A stretch of 64,000 bases of DNA, taken from Alishewanella jeotgali KCTC 22429 (GTDB lineage Bacteria; Pseudomonadota; Gammaproteobacteria; Enterobacterales; Alteromonadaceae). The stretch covers positions 24,097 through 88,096 of the forward strand of contig NZ_AHTH01000028.1 in the NCBI RefSeq assembly GCF_000245735.1, read 5' to 3'. Below are positions 48,787 to 59,228 of this stretch, in pieces; position 1 is the stretch's first letter, and each line of letters starts with the position of its first letter. The translations under genes were made by a program, and so were the position numbers. The notes below the pieces were generated by a model. The model was not told where the DNA came from, searched no databases, and saw only the letters and a list, made by a program, of their open reading frames with translations.

Positions 48787-49743
48787 ATGTTCGCATCGCT
48801 AGAACCGAAAATCGGGCAGCTCTTGCTTCTGTTACAGCAAGTGCCTTTAAACCGGCTGAAAAAACCGTTGCATTTCGGCCTGGTCTTGATCGCTGCTTGG
48901 GTATTGGCAAAGATAACCTGGCAATCTATTCCTGCACCAACAGTGGCTACTATCTCATCTTCTACGCCTGTTGCTGCGGTTAATGCCAGCCAGCCAGTAA
49001 CAGTGTTGGTGCAAGACTTAACTCGTTATGCCCTGTTCGGTCAGTTTAACCCGACTCCTACAACGCAAGCACCGGTAGCTGTGGTGGCAGAAGCACCAAA
49101 AACACAGCTTAACGTAAAGTTGACCGGGTTAGTTTCGACGCCAGGCAGGCCCGAAGCAGGCAGTGCAATTATTGAACAACGCGGCGCTGAGGCAACTTAT
49201 GCTGTCGGTGACGTTATCGAAGGTACAAGGGCAAAACTGCATCAGGTATTGGATGACCGAGTATTACTTGAGTTAAATGGCCGCTTTGAAACCCTGATGT
49301 TAGATGGTGTTGAGTTTACCCGAATAGCACAAGCGAATGCGGGCTTAGGCCAGGGTGATAACGCTGCAGCGGTTGACCTTGTCGAAGAGCCCATCGTCTT
49401 AGCTGAGCCGATTGCTAGTGGAGTCATTAATCCAGACGCCCTGGCACGCCGTGACGAAATTCTGGCAGAGCCAATGAAATTTTTTGATTATGTCAGAGTT
49501 TCACCGGTTCAAAGAGACGGGCAATTGGTCGGATACCGTTTGATGCCAGGCAAAGATGCAGCGATTTTCACGCAAATGGGATTACAACAAAATGATCTTG
49601 CTATCGAAATTAATGGTATACCGCTGAATGACATGCAACAAGCTATGCGGGTTATCAATGATCTGCGTGATGCGACGGAAGCGACATTAAAGATTGAACG
49701 GGACGGCGAAATCAGAGATATTCTTTTTAGCCTGTCACAGTAA
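48787..49743 (+). CDS. gspC: Type II secretion system protein GspC
   Basis: Links the outer-membrane secretin to the inner-membrane platform. The 318 residues have one membrane helix (about 27-46), a periplasmic homology region (VKLTGLVSTPGRPEAGSAIIEQ, interacting with GspD), and a C-terminal PDZ domain (GYRLMPGKDAAIFTQMGLQQNDLAIEINGIPL). First gene of the gsp operon; the ATG follows AGGAAG. Confidence 0.95.
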   Translation: MFASLEPKIGQLLLLLQQVPLNRLKKPLHFGLVLIAAWVLAKITWQSIPAPTVATISSSTPVAAVNASQPVTVLVQDLTRYALFGQFNPTPTTQAPVAVVAEAPKTQLNVKLTGLVSTPGRPEAGSAIIEQRGAEATYAVGDVIEGTRAKLHQVLDDRVLLELNGRFETLMLDGVEFTRIAQANAGLGQGDNAAAVDLVEEPIVLAEPIASGVINPDALARRDEILAEPMKFFDYVRVSPVQRDGQLVGYRLMPGKDAAIFTQMGLQQNDLAIEINGIPLNDMQQAMRVINDLRDATEATLKIERDGEIRDILFSLSQ

Positions 49744-49771
49744 TATAACGATAAGAATTGGTTAATCTCTC

Positions 49772-51865
49772 ATGAAATCAGGTTTTTTCTTCAAGGCAAA
49801 GCCACGCACCCTTGCCAGTGTTTTACTGGCCGCCATACTTAGCTTCGGCGTCGTCGCGGATAGCGATGTTCGCTATTCTCCAAACTTCAAAGGTACCGAT
49901 ATTAACGAATTTATTAATATCGTTGGAATGAACCTGAAGAAGACCATTATTGTGGATCCTCAGGTGCGTGGCCGTATTAACGTGCGTAGCTACGACATGC
50001 TAACTGAAGAGCAGTATTATCAGTTCTTCCTCAATGTGCTGCAGGTCTATGGTTTTGCCATTGTAGAAATGGAAAGTGGCATTTTGAAAGTGGTCCGGGA
50101 TAAAGATGCCAAGACATCCAATATTCCGGTAGTAGGTGACGATGCACCAGGATACGGAGATGAAATGGTCACCCGCGTCGTTCCTGTGCGTAATGTCTCT
50201 GTACGGGAGCTGGCGCCGTTACTCAGGCAATTCGTAAATCAGGGTGGTGGCGGCCATGTTGTTAACTATGACCCTTCAAATGTCATTATGATGACGGGGC
50301 CGGCGGCACTGGTTTCCAGATTAGTTGATATTATTCAGCGTGTTGACAAGGCTGGTGATCAGGAGCTTGAAATTCTCAAGCTGAATTTTGCCTCTGCTGC
50401 TGAAATTGTCAGAATTCTGGAAAGTATATATCGTGGGCAGAATCGTGGTGAGCAACCCGATTTTCTGGTGCCACGCATTGTTGCTGATGAACGCACTAAT
50501 AGCGTCATCGTCAGTGGTGAAGCCCAAGCCAGACAGAGAGTGATAGAGCTGGCAAGACGTTTGGATGCGGAGTTGCAAAGCAGCGGCAACACCAGAGTAC
50601 TGTATCTGAAATATGCAAAAGCAGAAGATTTAGTTCCGGTGTTAAAAGGCGTAAGTGACTCAATTGTTGCCGAAACCCAAGGTGGTCAGCAAGCTGCTGG
50701 TCAGCCAGGTCCCCGGCGAAGCTCAGGTCGGGCTATAAGTATAGAAGCGCATCCTGACAGTAACTCGTTAGTTATTACTGCACAGCCAGATATGATGCGT
50801 TCTCTGGAAGAAGTGGTGCGTCAATTGGATATCCGCCGTGCCCAGGTCTTGGTAGAGGCTATCATCGTAGAAGTCTTTGATGGCAATGGCACAGACTTTG
50901 GCGTGCAGTGGCTTAATGCAAATGGTGGCGGTACCAACTTTACCGGCGGCAATACCATTCCTATTTTAAACGTTGCGGCTGGTGCTGCAGTTGCGTCACA
51001 AATTACCCGTGGCACCGAAACCATAGTTGCCAATCCCAGCGGTGGCCAGACGACGACCACAACGCCTGATTCAAATCGGGATTACTCACAGTTGGCGAAG
51101 GCGCTGCAGGGGCTAAATGGTGCCTTGCTGGGTTTTTACGACGGTAACTGGGCCGCCATTTTGCAAGCGGTTCGTACCAGTACGAATTCAAATGTGCTGG
51201 CTACGCCACATATTACAACGATGGATAATCAGGAAGCGATTTTCCTGGTTGGTCAGGAAGTGCCTATTATCACTGGCTCTTCGTTGGGTTCAGACAATTC
51301 CAATCCATTCCAGCAAGTAAAGCGTCAGGAAGTGGGCATTAAGTTAAAAGTCACACCACAAATTAACGAAGGCGATGCGGTACAACTGGTGATCGAGCAG
51401 GAAGTCTCGAGCATTGGTGGTGCGACAGCGGTAGATATCACCATCAACAAGCGTGAAATTAAAACTACAGTGATGGCGGATGATGGTGCGACCATAGTGT
51501 TGGGCGGTCTAATTGATGAGGATGTACAGGAAAGCGAATCCAAGGTGCCATTGCTGGGTGATATCCCAGTACTGGGGCATTTATTCAAATCGACCAGTGT
51601 CAGCAAACGTAAGCGTAACCTGATGGTATTTATCAAGGCGACAATAGTTCGTGACGGTAGTGCGATAAGTGGCATCAGTAAACAAAAATATAATTATATT
51701 CGTGCGGAACAATTAAAGCGTGACGAAGAAGGCATTCGCTTAATGCCGCGTACTCCACAGGCTGTATTACCCGAGTGGGATGATAGTCTTAAATTACCTC
51801 CGAGCTTCGAAGAGTTTATGCAGCGTCAGAATCAGACTCAATCTGAAGGGCAGCCACCGCTATGA
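49772..51865 (+). CDS. gspD: Type II secretion system secretin GspD
   Basis: The outer-membrane channel of the secretion system. The 697 residues have a signal peptide (about 1-29), an N0 domain ([19 protein letters not shown]), three N-domain repeats with [21 protein letters not shown], and a C-terminal secretin domain with VPIITGSS and [16 protein letters not shown]. The C-terminal segment after about 650 is the pilotin-binding S domain. 28 bp after gspC. Confidence 0.97.
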   Translation: MKSGFFFKAKPRTLASVLLAAILSFGVVADSDVRYSPNFKGTDINEFINIVGMNLKKTIIVDPQVRGRINVRSYDMLTEEQYYQFFLNVLQVYGFAIVEMESGILKVVRDKDAKTSNIPVVGDDAPGYGDEMVTRVVPVRNVSVRELAPLLRQFVNQGGGGHVVNYDPSNVIMMTGPAALVSRLVDIIQRVDKAGDQELEILKLNFASAAEIVRILESIYRGQNRGEQPDFLVPRIVADERTNSVIVSGEAQARQRVIELARRLDAELQSSGNTRVLYLKYAKAEDLVPVLKGVSDSIVAETQGGQQAAGQPGPRRSSGRAISIEAHPDSNSLVITAQPDMMRSLEEVVRQLDIRRAQVLVEAIIVEVFDGNGTDFGVQWLNANGGGTNFTGGNTIPILNVAAGAAVASQITRGTETIVANPSGGQTTTTTPDSNRDYSQLAKALQGLNGALLGFYDGNWAAILQAVRTSTNSNVLATPHITTMDNQEAIFLVGQEVPIITGSSLGSDNSNPFQQVKRQEVGIKLKVTPQINEGDAVQLVIEQEVSSIGGATAVDITINKREIKTTVMADDGATIVLGGLIDEDVQESESKVPLLGDIPVLGHLFKSTSVSKRKRNLMVFIKATIVRDGSAISGISKQKYNYIRAEQLKRDEEGIRLMPRTPQAVLPEWDDSLKLPPSFEEFMQRQNQTQSEGQPPL

Positions 51866-53370
51866 CCGAGATGGCAGAGTCAATGCTAGAGCCGGTCAGC
51901 CACCGGATAAAGCTGCCCTTTAGTTTTGCCAAACGGTTTGGGGTATTGTTGCAACAAAAGGCGGGTAGTTGGGTGCTATACGTGCAACCAGCAACTTCGC
52001 CACAGGCGCTGCTTGAAGTGCGTCGTTTGTTGGCTGAGCCTTTTCAAATTCAGCGATTGGATGCCCTGGCCTTTGAGGCATTATTAGAGGCGTCATATCA
52101 ACGAGACTCCAGCGAAGCGCAGCAGATAATGGAGGATATTGGCAATGAAGTCGACTTGGCCTCCTTGGCCGAGGATATTCCCGAAGCGGAAGATTTGCTT
52201 GAAAATGAAGACGATGCGCCAATCATAAAATTGATCAATGCAATGTTAGGCGAAGCCATTAAGCTTGGTGCGTCAGATATTCATATCGAAACTTTTGAAA
52301 AAGCGCTGATTATTCGTTTTCGGGTCGATGGTTTGCTACGCGAAGTGTTGCGCCCGAATCGCCGACTTTCCAGCTTGCTGGTATCCCGGATTAAGGTGAT
52401 GGCAAAGTTGGACATTGCCGAAAAACGAGTTCCGCAAGATGGGCGAATTAGTTTGAGAATTGCCGGGCGGGCAGTGGATGTTAGGGTATCGACTATGCCA
52501 TCCAGTCATGGCGAGCGCGTGGTTTTGCGTTTACTGGATAAAAATAACTCACACCTGAACTTAGCTGATTTGGGCATGACTCCGGCAGTTGAGCAGCAGT
52601 TTTCACAGCTGATTCTAAAGCCGCACGGCATAATTTTAGTCACTGGCCCGACTGGTTCGGGCAAAAGCACCACCCTCTACGCTGGCTTAACGGAAATTAA
52701 CACCAAGGATCGCAATATCCTGACGGTAGAAGATCCAATTGAGTATGAGTTGGAAGGTATTGGTCAGACTCAGGTGAACACCAAAGTTAATATGACTTTC
52801 GCGCGCGGTTTACGCGCAATCTTACGTCAGGATCCTGATGTGGTGATGGTGGGGGAAATTCGTGATTTGGAAACTGCGCAAATTGCGGTACAGGCCAGTT
52901 TAACCGGTCATTTAGTGCTTTCTACCTTGCATACAAACACCGCTGCCGGAGCCATCACCCGACTGGAAGATATGGGGGTCGAAGCTTTTTTACTGTCATC
53001 GAGCTTATTAGGGGTATTGGCGCAACGCTTGGTTCGTACTCTCTGCACCCATTGTAAAGTTGCGCACGAACCGGATAAAGAAGAGCGACATTTACTTGGT
53101 ATTAGTAAGAAAGAAGGCGTATTAATTTATCGTGCCGTGGGCTGTGAACATTGTAATCAGACTGGTTATCGTGGCCGTACCGGTATTCATGAATTAATTG
53201 TTGTGGATGAGCAAATGCGAGAGATGATCCACAATGGCAAAGGAGAGCAGGCTATTGAGAAGTATGCACGCGGGTTAAGCCCAAGTATTCGTAGTGACGG
53301 CTTTTCAAAAGTACTGTCAGGTGTCACTACTCTAGAAGAGGTGCTTCGGGTCACACGAGAGGATCTGTAA
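51862..53370 (+). CDS. gspE: Type II secretion system ATPase GspE
   Basis: The cytoplasmic hexameric ATPase that powers pseudopilus assembly. The 502 residues contain Walker [10 protein letters not shown] (Lys268), the Asp box around [14 protein letters not shown], and a Walker [14 protein letters not shown]. The zinc-binding tetracysteine CTHC...CEHC is near residue 400-435. The start ATGA overlaps the gspD stop by 4 bp. Confidence 0.97.
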   Translation: MTEMAESMLEPVSHRIKLPFSFAKRFGVLLQQKAGSWVLYVQPATSPQALLEVRRLLAEPFQIQRLDALAFEALLEASYQRDSSEAQQIMEDIGNEVDLASLAEDIPEAEDLLENEDDAPIIKLINAMLGEAIKLGASDIHIETFEKALIIRFRVDGLLREVLRPNRRLSSLLVSRIKVMAKLDIAEKRVPQDGRISLRIAGRAVDVRVSTMPSSHGERVVLRLLDKNNSHLNLADLGMTPAVEQQFSQLILKPHGIILVTGPTGSGKSTTLYAGLTEINTKDRNILTVEDPIEYELEGIGQTQVNTKVNMTFARGLRAILRQDPDVVMVGEIRDLETAQIAVQASLTGHLVLSTLHTNTAAGAITRLEDMGVEAFLLSSSLLGVLAQRLVRTLCTHCKVAHEPDKEERHLLGISKKEGVLIYRAVGCEHCNQTGYRGRTGIHELIVVDEQMREMIHNGKGEQAIEKYARGLSPSIRSDGFSKVLSGVTTLEEVLRVTREDL

Positions 53371-54591
53371 ATGGCGGCTTTCGAGTTTCAGGCGATAGAT
53401 AGCCGTGGTAAAAAGAATAAGGGCGTTCTGGAAGCTGACAATGCCCGGCATGCCAGGCAAATCTTGCGCGAACGCAAGATGACCCCTTTGCATGTTGAAT
53501 TGGCCTCGAACCAAGAAAAAAAGTTAGCAAATCGCGGTCCTTGGTTACAGCGACGTATTTCTGCCGCCGAATTGGCGCTGATTACCAGGCAGCTGGCAAC
53601 TTTGGTAGAAGCTGCATTACCTATAGAAAGCGCTTTGCTCGCTGTAGCTGAGCAGTGTGAGAAGTCCCGGCTGAAGAATATGTTAATGGCTGTACGTTCG
53701 AAGGTCGTGGAGGGTTATAGCCTGGCAGAGGGTTTAGCTGAATTCCCGCATGTATTTGATCATTTGTTTCGTTCTATGGTGGCGGCCGGCGAGAAATCGG
53801 GTCATTTAGAGCAGGTATTAAATCGGTTGGCGGATTATACCGAGCAACGGCAATATATGCGCAGCCAGATCTTGCAGGCTATGTTGTACCCACTGATTCT
53901 GACAAGTTTTGCCATCCTGGTTATCAGTATCCTGCTTGCCGCCGTTGTGCCGAAGATTGTGGTTCAGTTTGAGCATATGGGGGAGTCATTACCAGGGTCT
54001 ACGCTGTTCCTGATTGCTGCCAGTGATTTTTTGCGGCATTACGGTGTCTTAGTATTACTGGCGATACTGCTTGCGATGGTTGCATGGCAGCGGGCTTTGC
54101 AAAAGCCACAGTTGCGCTTAAAGTGGGATCAACTGGTATTACGGGGCGGCTTATTGGGTAAGGTCGCACGTGGATTGAACACAGCGCGCTTTGCCAGAAC
54201 CTTGAGTATATTAAATGCCAGTGCCGTGCCATTGCTTGAGGCAATGCGTATCAGCGCTGAAGTATTGAGTAACAGTTATATGCGTCTGGCGCTTGCAGAA
54301 GCTACAGCCCGGGTTCGGGAAGGCGCGTCGTTGAAAAGTGCGCTTGAGCAAAGCCGTTTGTTCCCACCTATGATGCTGCATATGATTGCTAGTGGTGAGA
54401 AAAGTGGTCAACTGGACGCTATGCTGGAGCGAGCCGCCAATGCACAGGATACGGAGTTTGAAACCCTGGTCAAGGTTTCCTTAAAAGTCTTTGAGCCTGT
54501 GCTGGTCGCCGTCATGGCGGCGATGGTGCTGTTTATTGTGCTGGCAATTCTACAACCAATTTTAGCTTTAAATAATATGGTAGGTGCTTAA
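53371..54591 (+). CDS. gspF: Type II secretion system inner-membrane protein GspF
   Basis: A polytopic platform protein that couples GspE to pseudopilus assembly. The 406 residues have two GspF repeats, each with a cytoplasmic helical bundle, the first with LITRQLATLVEAALPIESALLAV and the second with ARFARTLSILNASAVPLLEAMRI. Three membrane helices are visible. It directly abuts gspE. Confidence 0.96.
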   Translation: MAAFEFQAIDSRGKKNKGVLEADNARHARQILRERKMTPLHVELASNQEKKLANRGPWLQRRISAAELALITRQLATLVEAALPIESALLAVAEQCEKSRLKNMLMAVRSKVVEGYSLAEGLAEFPHVFDHLFRSMVAAGEKSGHLEQVLNRLADYTEQRQYMRSQILQAMLYPLILTSFAILVISILLAAVVPKIVVQFEHMGESLPGSTLFLIAASDFLRHYGVLVLLAILLAMVAWQRALQKPQLRLKWDQLVLRGGLLGKVARGLNTARFARTLSILNASAVPLLEAMRISAEVLSNSYMRLALAEATARVREGASLKSALEQSRLFPPMMLHMIASGEKSGQLDAMLERAANAQDTEFETLVKVSLKVFEPVLVAVMAAMVLFIVLAILQPILALNNMVGA

Positions 54592-54593
54592 AA

Positions 54594-55037
54594 ATGTTCA
54601 AGCAAATTCAAAAAGGCTTCACTTTGCTAGAGGTGATGGTGGTAATCGTAATCTTGGGTATTATCGCTAGCATGGTTGTACCTAACTTAATGGGTAATCA
54701 GGAGCAAGCTGCGCGGCAAAAGGTAGTGGTAGATATTCAGCAGCTAGAGAGCGCGTTGGATATGTATCGGTTGCGCAACAGCTTTTATCCAACAACGGAA
54801 CAAGGATTAGAAGCCTTGGTCAATCCTGCTACATCGCAGCCTGTTCCACGTTCATTTCCAGAAGGCGGCTTTATTCGCCGTTTACCGAAAGACCCTTGGG
54901 GAGAGGATTATATTCTGGTTAGTCCCGGACAAATGGGCCGAATAGATATTTTCAGCAAAGGGCCCGATAGGGTAGCTGGTACCGACGATGACATCGGTAA
55001 CTGGAATTTGGATATGGATGGCTCGGGTCGCAATTGA
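54594..55037 (+). CDS. gspG: Major pseudopilin GspG
   Basis: The main subunit of the pseudopilus. The 147 residues begin with the prepilin leader MFKQIQKG and the cleavage motif G/FTLLEVMVVIVIL; methylated Phe1 and Glu5 are present. The C-terminal half contains the calcium-binding loop region (DPWGEDYILVSPGQMGRIDI). Processing needs a prepilin peptidase, which is not encoded in this operon and is presumably PilD elsewhere. Confidence 0.97.
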   Translation: MFKQIQKGFTLLEVMVVIVILGIIASMVVPNLMGNQEQAARQKVVVDIQQLESALDMYRLRNSFYPTTEQGLEALVNPATSQPVPRSFPEGGFIRRLPKDPWGEDYILVSPGQMGRIDIFSKGPDRVAGTDDDIGNWNLDMDGSGRN

Positions 55038-55600
55038 TGCGTTACAGATCTGGCTTTACGCTGCTAGAAGTGATGCTGGTGCTATTGTTGGTAGGTATTC
55101 TTGCCAGTGCTGTGGTGATGAATTTCGCTGGTGATAGCCCGCAACAAAAGCTGGAAAAGGAGACATTACGATTTAATCAGGCATTTCAGTTTATTGCAGA
55201 TACCGCGTTGTTACGGCAACAGGAATGGGGCCTAGTGGTTGCTGCTAATCAATATGCCTTCGTGTACTTTGATGGTGAGGTCTGGCAATGGGTGCAGGAG
55301 CCAGCTGTTGCTAAAGCTTATACTATGCCGGAGGGGATTACCCTCGCACTACAGCTAGAGGGATTACCCGGAGCAGAAGAAAGTTTACTCAGTCAACTCT
55401 CAGGGCTTGGTGCCGATGAGACGGACGCGACACAACAAGATGCCAGCTCTATACCACCGTTACCGCAGGTGTTTATGTTGTCTTCAGGTGAAGTCAGCCC
55501 GTTTCGGTTGCATTTCAATTTTGCACAAGATCGACAATTACAGCTAACCCTTGGCACTGACTTCTCTGTGCCACTGCGACGTTTCACTGAGGTCAATTGA
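55037..55600 (+). CDS. gspH: Minor pseudopilin GspH
   Basis: A minor pseudopilin of 187 residues with the short leader MRYRSG and G/FTLLEVMLVLLLVGIL. The C-terminal part has an acidic low-complexity segment (GADETDATQQDAS). The ATG at 55037 shares its A with the gspG TGA stop, so I prefer it over TTG 55034. Confidence 0.93.
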   Translation: MRYRSGFTLLEVMLVLLLVGILASAVVMNFAGDSPQQKLEKETLRFNQAFQFIADTALLRQQEWGLVVAANQYAFVYFDGEVWQWVQEPAVAKAYTMPEGITLALQLEGLPGAEESLLSQLSGLGADETDATQQDASSIPPLPQVFMLSSGEVSPFRLHFNFAQDRQLQLTLGTDFSVPLRRFTEVN

Positions 55601-55977
55601 TGCGCACCCAGCATGGCTTCACCCTGTTAGAGGTGCTGATTGCACTTGCCATCTTTGCGACAGCTGGTGCGGCAATTTTGCAGGCTAGCGCCAGCCATCT
55701 GCGGGCCATGGCACAGTTAGAAGAGTTAGCGCTTGCCAGTATCATTGCAAATAACCAACTACAACAGGCACAGCTCAATAAAAATTGGCCACCCAAGGAA
55801 CTGGAACAAGGCGAATTGACTATGGGGAATCGGGATTGGCAATGGCAGCTTCGTGCAACCTCAGTACCGGATCAGGATCTGCGTGAGTTAACCGTGACAA
55901 TTCGATTAGCTGAGACGCCCGAGCAAGTGGTATATCGACTGAAAACATACGTTGGGCGACCAGATGTGTCGGATTAA
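55600..55977 (+). CDS. gspI: Minor pseudopilin GspI
   Basis: A 125-residue minor pseudopilin of the tip complex, with leader MRTQHG and G/FTLLEVLIALAIFATAGA. The C-terminal part contains RDWQWQLRATSVPDQDLRELTV, typical of GspI. The ATG at 55600 shares its A with the gspH stop. Confidence 0.93.
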   Translation: MRTQHGFTLLEVLIALAIFATAGAAILQASASHLRAMAQLEELALASIIANNQLQQAQLNKNWPPKELEQGELTMGNRDWQWQLRATSVPDQDLRELTVTIRLAETPEQVVYRLKTYVGRPDVSD

Positions 55978-56581
55978 AGGCTTTACCTTTGTCGAAATGT
56001 TGCTAGCCACGGCTATTTTTGCTTTGGTTGGTTTGGCATCAGTGGCTATTTTATCCAACGTGACACAAAGCGATGAGTTATCACAGCAGCGTTTGCAGGC
56101 GTTGCAGCAATTGCAACAGGCCATGTTGGTGTTAGAGCGGGATGTCATGCAGATCAGTGCCCGCCATGTTCGAATTCAGGGCGACCCGCCAAAACAAGAA
56201 CGTTTGTGGGGTGAACCCTTTTTAATGGGTAGCGAGGATCACGGCATTAGCTTTACCCGACAGGGGTGGCGCAATCCAGGAATGTTGCTACCACGAAGTG
56301 AGCTACAGGCTGTTGCTTACCGGTTACAAGATGGTCAGTTACAGCGCTTATTTACGTTGTATGTCGATGCCGTAAACGATACCCAACCTCAGCAGCAGGT
56401 TCTGTTGGCCGAGCTGGAGTCTTTTACGGTGGAGTATCTGTTTAATGAGCGCTGGCAGGAGCGGTGGCACCACCAGTACCTACCACAAGCACTCAAAGTA
56501 ACGTTTCGACACCAACAGCTTGGGGATGTGGAGCGGGTACTTGTTTTGCCCGAGGGCTTATGGCGGGGGGGTGAGCAATGA
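55964..56581 (+). CDS. gspJ: Minor pseudopilin GspJ
   Basis: A 205-residue tip-complex pseudopilin with leader MCRIKG and G/FTFVEMLLATAIFALVGL. QQAMLVLERDVMQISARHVR and WRNPGMLLPRSELQAVAYRL are typical GspJ segments. The ATG at 55964 overlaps gspI by 14 bp; TTG 55952 is less likely. Confidence 0.92.
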   Translation: MCRIKGFTFVEMLLATAIFALVGLASVAILSNVTQSDELSQQRLQALQQLQQAMLVLERDVMQISARHVRIQGDPPKQERLWGEPFLMGSEDHGISFTRQGWRNPGMLLPRSELQAVAYRLQDGQLQRLFTLYVDAVNDTQPQQQVLLAELESFTVEYLFNERWQERWHHQYLPQALKVTFRHQQLGDVERVLVLPEGLWRGGEQ

Positions 56582-57573
56582 CTGTTACGTCAGGCCGCTC
56601 ACAACAACAAGGCGCTGCGCTAATCACGGTACTAATGATTGTCGCTATAGTGGTGGTATTAGCAGTTGATATGAGTGCCAGACTGCAGTTACAGATACAG
56701 CGACAACATAATTTGCAACAGCAACAGCAGGCATTCTGGTATGCAATGGGCGCTGAAGCTTTTTCCAAGGTGTTGCTTAAACGTTCCTTACAGGGCGAGT
56801 CATCGGTTCATCTGGGGCAGGACTGGGCGCAACAAGGTGCTAGCTTTATGGTCGAAGATGGGCAAATTGCTGGTGAAATTCGAGATCTTAATAACTGCTT
56901 TAATTTAAACGCGCTGCAGAAACAACCAGACCGTAATCAGGGGCAGCAGCAAACGATGGCGCAGCGGGCGTTTTTAAGATTAGTCGAGCAGGTTGGGGGT
57001 GAACTCAGCATGCCAGCAGAGAATTTGCTGGCGCGCCTGACTGATTGGTTAGATGAGGACAGTCTATTAAATTCTGCTGGCGGAGCAGAACAGGATGACT
57101 ATGCAGCATTGCAATTTCCGTATTATACCGCAAACAGTTTAATGGCTTCTGAGACAGAGCTAAGGTTGATTCTTGATTTGACGGCAGCAGATTATCAATT
57201 ATTGCTACCTTATATCTGTGTCTTGCCCGAGAATGATCAATTACAAATCAACGTAAATACGTTAACAGAACAGACCGCTGTGTTGCTGCAAGCGCTATTG
57301 CCCGAGCTGACGGAGGCCCAGGCGCAGGAGGCCGTACTCAACCGCCCTGAGAAAGGTTATGCTGATGTAGAAAGTTTCTTACAAAGCTCAGCATTAGCCG
57401 GTATTAGCGTACCGGATGAGGTTAAAAACATCTTACAAGTACAATCAGCCTATTTTCAGTTACAGGCAACGACCGCCTACCTGGAGTCAGGTTTCAGACT
57501 AACAACAACCTTTAAACGAGAAGAAAATAATGCAATTAGGGTGTTGGCGCGACGTTTTGGAGGCCAGGGATGA
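56578..57573 (+). CDS. gspK: Minor pseudopilin GspK
   Basis: The largest tip pseudopilin (331 residues). The leader ends SQQQG with A/ALITVLMIVAIVVVLAVDM; as usual for GspK, Glu5 is absent. The soluble domain contains DLNNCFNLNAL and a saposin-like helical region. The start ATGA overlaps gspJ by 4 bp. Confidence 0.94.
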   Translation: MTVTSGRSQQQGAALITVLMIVAIVVVLAVDMSARLQLQIQRQHNLQQQQQAFWYAMGAEAFSKVLLKRSLQGESSVHLGQDWAQQGASFMVEDGQIAGEIRDLNNCFNLNALQKQPDRNQGQQQTMAQRAFLRLVEQVGGELSMPAENLLARLTDWLDEDSLLNSAGGAEQDDYAALQFPYYTANSLMASETELRLILDLTAADYQLLLPYICVLPENDQLQINVNTLTEQTAVLLQALLPELTEAQAQEAVLNRPEKGYADVESFLQSSALAGISVPDEVKNILQVQSAYFQLQATTAYLESGFRLTTTFKREENNAIRVLARRFGGQG

Positions 57574-58760
57574 ATGAACAGTTAATAATCCGTTTGGCGA
57601 GTCAGCCGGAACAAAGTATCAGTTGGTTGATTTGGGCACCGCTAACACAGGATGTTATAGCGAGTGGTGAGATCACTGGAGTAGAGCAGCTAACGGGGTT
57701 AGCAGAGCGCCTTGGTCAGCGACCTGTTATCGCGTTGGTTCCCGCTTCTGAGGTTGTATTAAAGAAAGTACAGCTTCCGACTAAACCAACAAAGCAGTTG
57801 GTTCAGGCTCTGCCGTATATGCTGGAAGAAGAGCAAGCCGAAGACATCGATAAGTTGTTTTTTGCGCTGGGTCAGGTGCAGTTTGAAAATGGAATATATT
57901 TACAACAGGTCGCTATTTGTCAGCGACAGCGTTTGGAGTTGTGGCTAGCTTGGTTACAGCAAGCCGGCTTCAGAGTGAGTCGTTTATTACCCGACGCCCT
58001 GTTACTGCCTACAACGCCATTGCCAGCTTGCATCAAGTTACAACAGCATTGGCTTCTGCGACAGGACGAATGGCAAGCAACAGCGGTGGAGGATAGTTGG
58101 TGGGCAGACTATTTATCATTGGCTGCCTTTACAGAGCTAAATTGCTATAGCCCATGGCCATCAGGCCTTGAGCAATCGCACAGGTTGATGGAACCGGAAC
58201 TGCCGTTGGCATTATTGGCTAAAGGGTTGACACAAACTAGTTTTACTATGCTGCAAGGTTCTTACACTCCGAAGAAGCCCGAAAACAAAGTTTGGCAACA
58301 ATGGCGTTTTTCCGTAGCACTAGCGGCAGGGGTGGTCGTGCTCTATATGTTGCAAACATCTTTAAATGTTTGGCAACAGCAGAGGCAGCTTGCCGCTGCT
58401 ACAGCGGAGCTGCAACATGAATATTTACAACTTTTTCCAGGGGAGCGTATTGTCAATCTGAATCGGCAATTACAACAGAAGTTGCAGTCGGTTGGTGCGA
58501 ATAATAGCGAGCAAAATTTCTTTGTACATTTGCAGATGTTGCAGTCCAGATTGGCCACGATACCAGATATTCGTCTGGACTCCTTGCGCTATGACGCCAG
58601 TCGACAAGAATTACGCTTTTCTGCTAATGCAGCAGGGTTTCAGAGTTTTGAACAACTGAAGAATGCTCTGGAGCAGGTGGGATACAATATCGAACAAGGG
58701 GCCTTGAGTAATGATGGTAGCCGGGTTCAGGGCACGGTAGTGATGCGAGGTAGACAATGA
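57570..58760 (+). CDS. gspL: Type II secretion system protein GspL
   Basis: A platform protein that recruits GspE through its cytoplasmic actin-like domain. The 396 residues include LPTKPTKQLVQALPYMLEEEQAEDIDKLFFALG in the cytoplasmic part, a single membrane helix (about 250-266) and a periplasmic ferredoxin-like domain. The start overlaps gspK by 4 bp. Confidence 0.94.
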   Translation: MNEQLIIRLASQPEQSISWLIWAPLTQDVIASGEITGVEQLTGLAERLGQRPVIALVPASEVVLKKVQLPTKPTKQLVQALPYMLEEEQAEDIDKLFFALGQVQFENGIYLQQVAICQRQRLELWLAWLQQAGFRVSRLLPDALLLPTTPLPACIKLQQHWLLRQDEWQATAVEDSWWADYLSLAAFTELNCYSPWPSGLEQSHRLMEPELPLALLAKGLTQTSFTMLQGSYTPKKPENKVWQQWRFSVALAAGVVVLYMLQTSLNVWQQQRQLAAATAELQHEYLQLFPGERIVNLNRQLQQKLQSVGANNSEQNFFVHLQMLQSRLATIPDIRLDSLRYDASRQELRFSANAAGFQSFEQLKNALEQVGYNIEQGALSNDGSRVQGTVVMRGRQ

Positions 58761-59227
58761 AACAACGAATGTTACATTGGTGGGCTTCGCTTGCAAGTCG
58801 AGAGCAGCGTTTAGTTAAAGTTTGCGTTCCGATCCTTATTGTTGGCGGATGTTATTGGCTATTTTGGCAGCCGCTACAGCAAGCGCAGCTACGCAATCAA
58901 AAAGCAATCCAACAAGTACAGCAGCAGCAAGCTGCGTTACAGCAAGCTAAGCCTTTGTTACTGCAAGCGAATACGGATGTCCAGCGTACAGGTGGCAGTC
59001 TGGCACAAATTGTCAGTAACAGTGCGCGCAGTTTGAATATCAGAGTCAGCCGCATGCAGCCACAAAATGAACAACTGCAACTGGTACTGGAAGATTTAGC
59101 CTTTGAGCAATTACTACTTTGGTTACATCAGTTACATTATCAAAATGGCGTACGCTTAGTTCAGATTGATCTGGCTGCGACCGATACAAGCGGTGTGGTA
59201 AGAGTCCGCAGAATGGTGATCGAGTAG
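58757..59227 (+). CDS. gspM: Type II secretion system protein GspM
   Basis: A bitopic inner-membrane partner of GspL. The 156 residues have one N-terminal membrane helix (about 23-38, preceded by WASLASREQRLVKVCV), a Gln-rich coiled coil, and a small ferredoxin-like C-terminal domain. The start overlaps gspL by 4 bp. Confidence 0.92.
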   Translation: MKQRMLHWWASLASREQRLVKVCVPILIVGGCYWLFWQPLQQAQLRNQKAIQQVQQQQAALQQAKPLLLQANTDVQRTGGSLAQIVSNSARSLNIRVSRMQPQNEQLQLVLEDLAFEQLLLWLHQLHYQNGVRLVQIDLAATDTSGVVRVRRMVIE

Positions 59228-59228
59228 T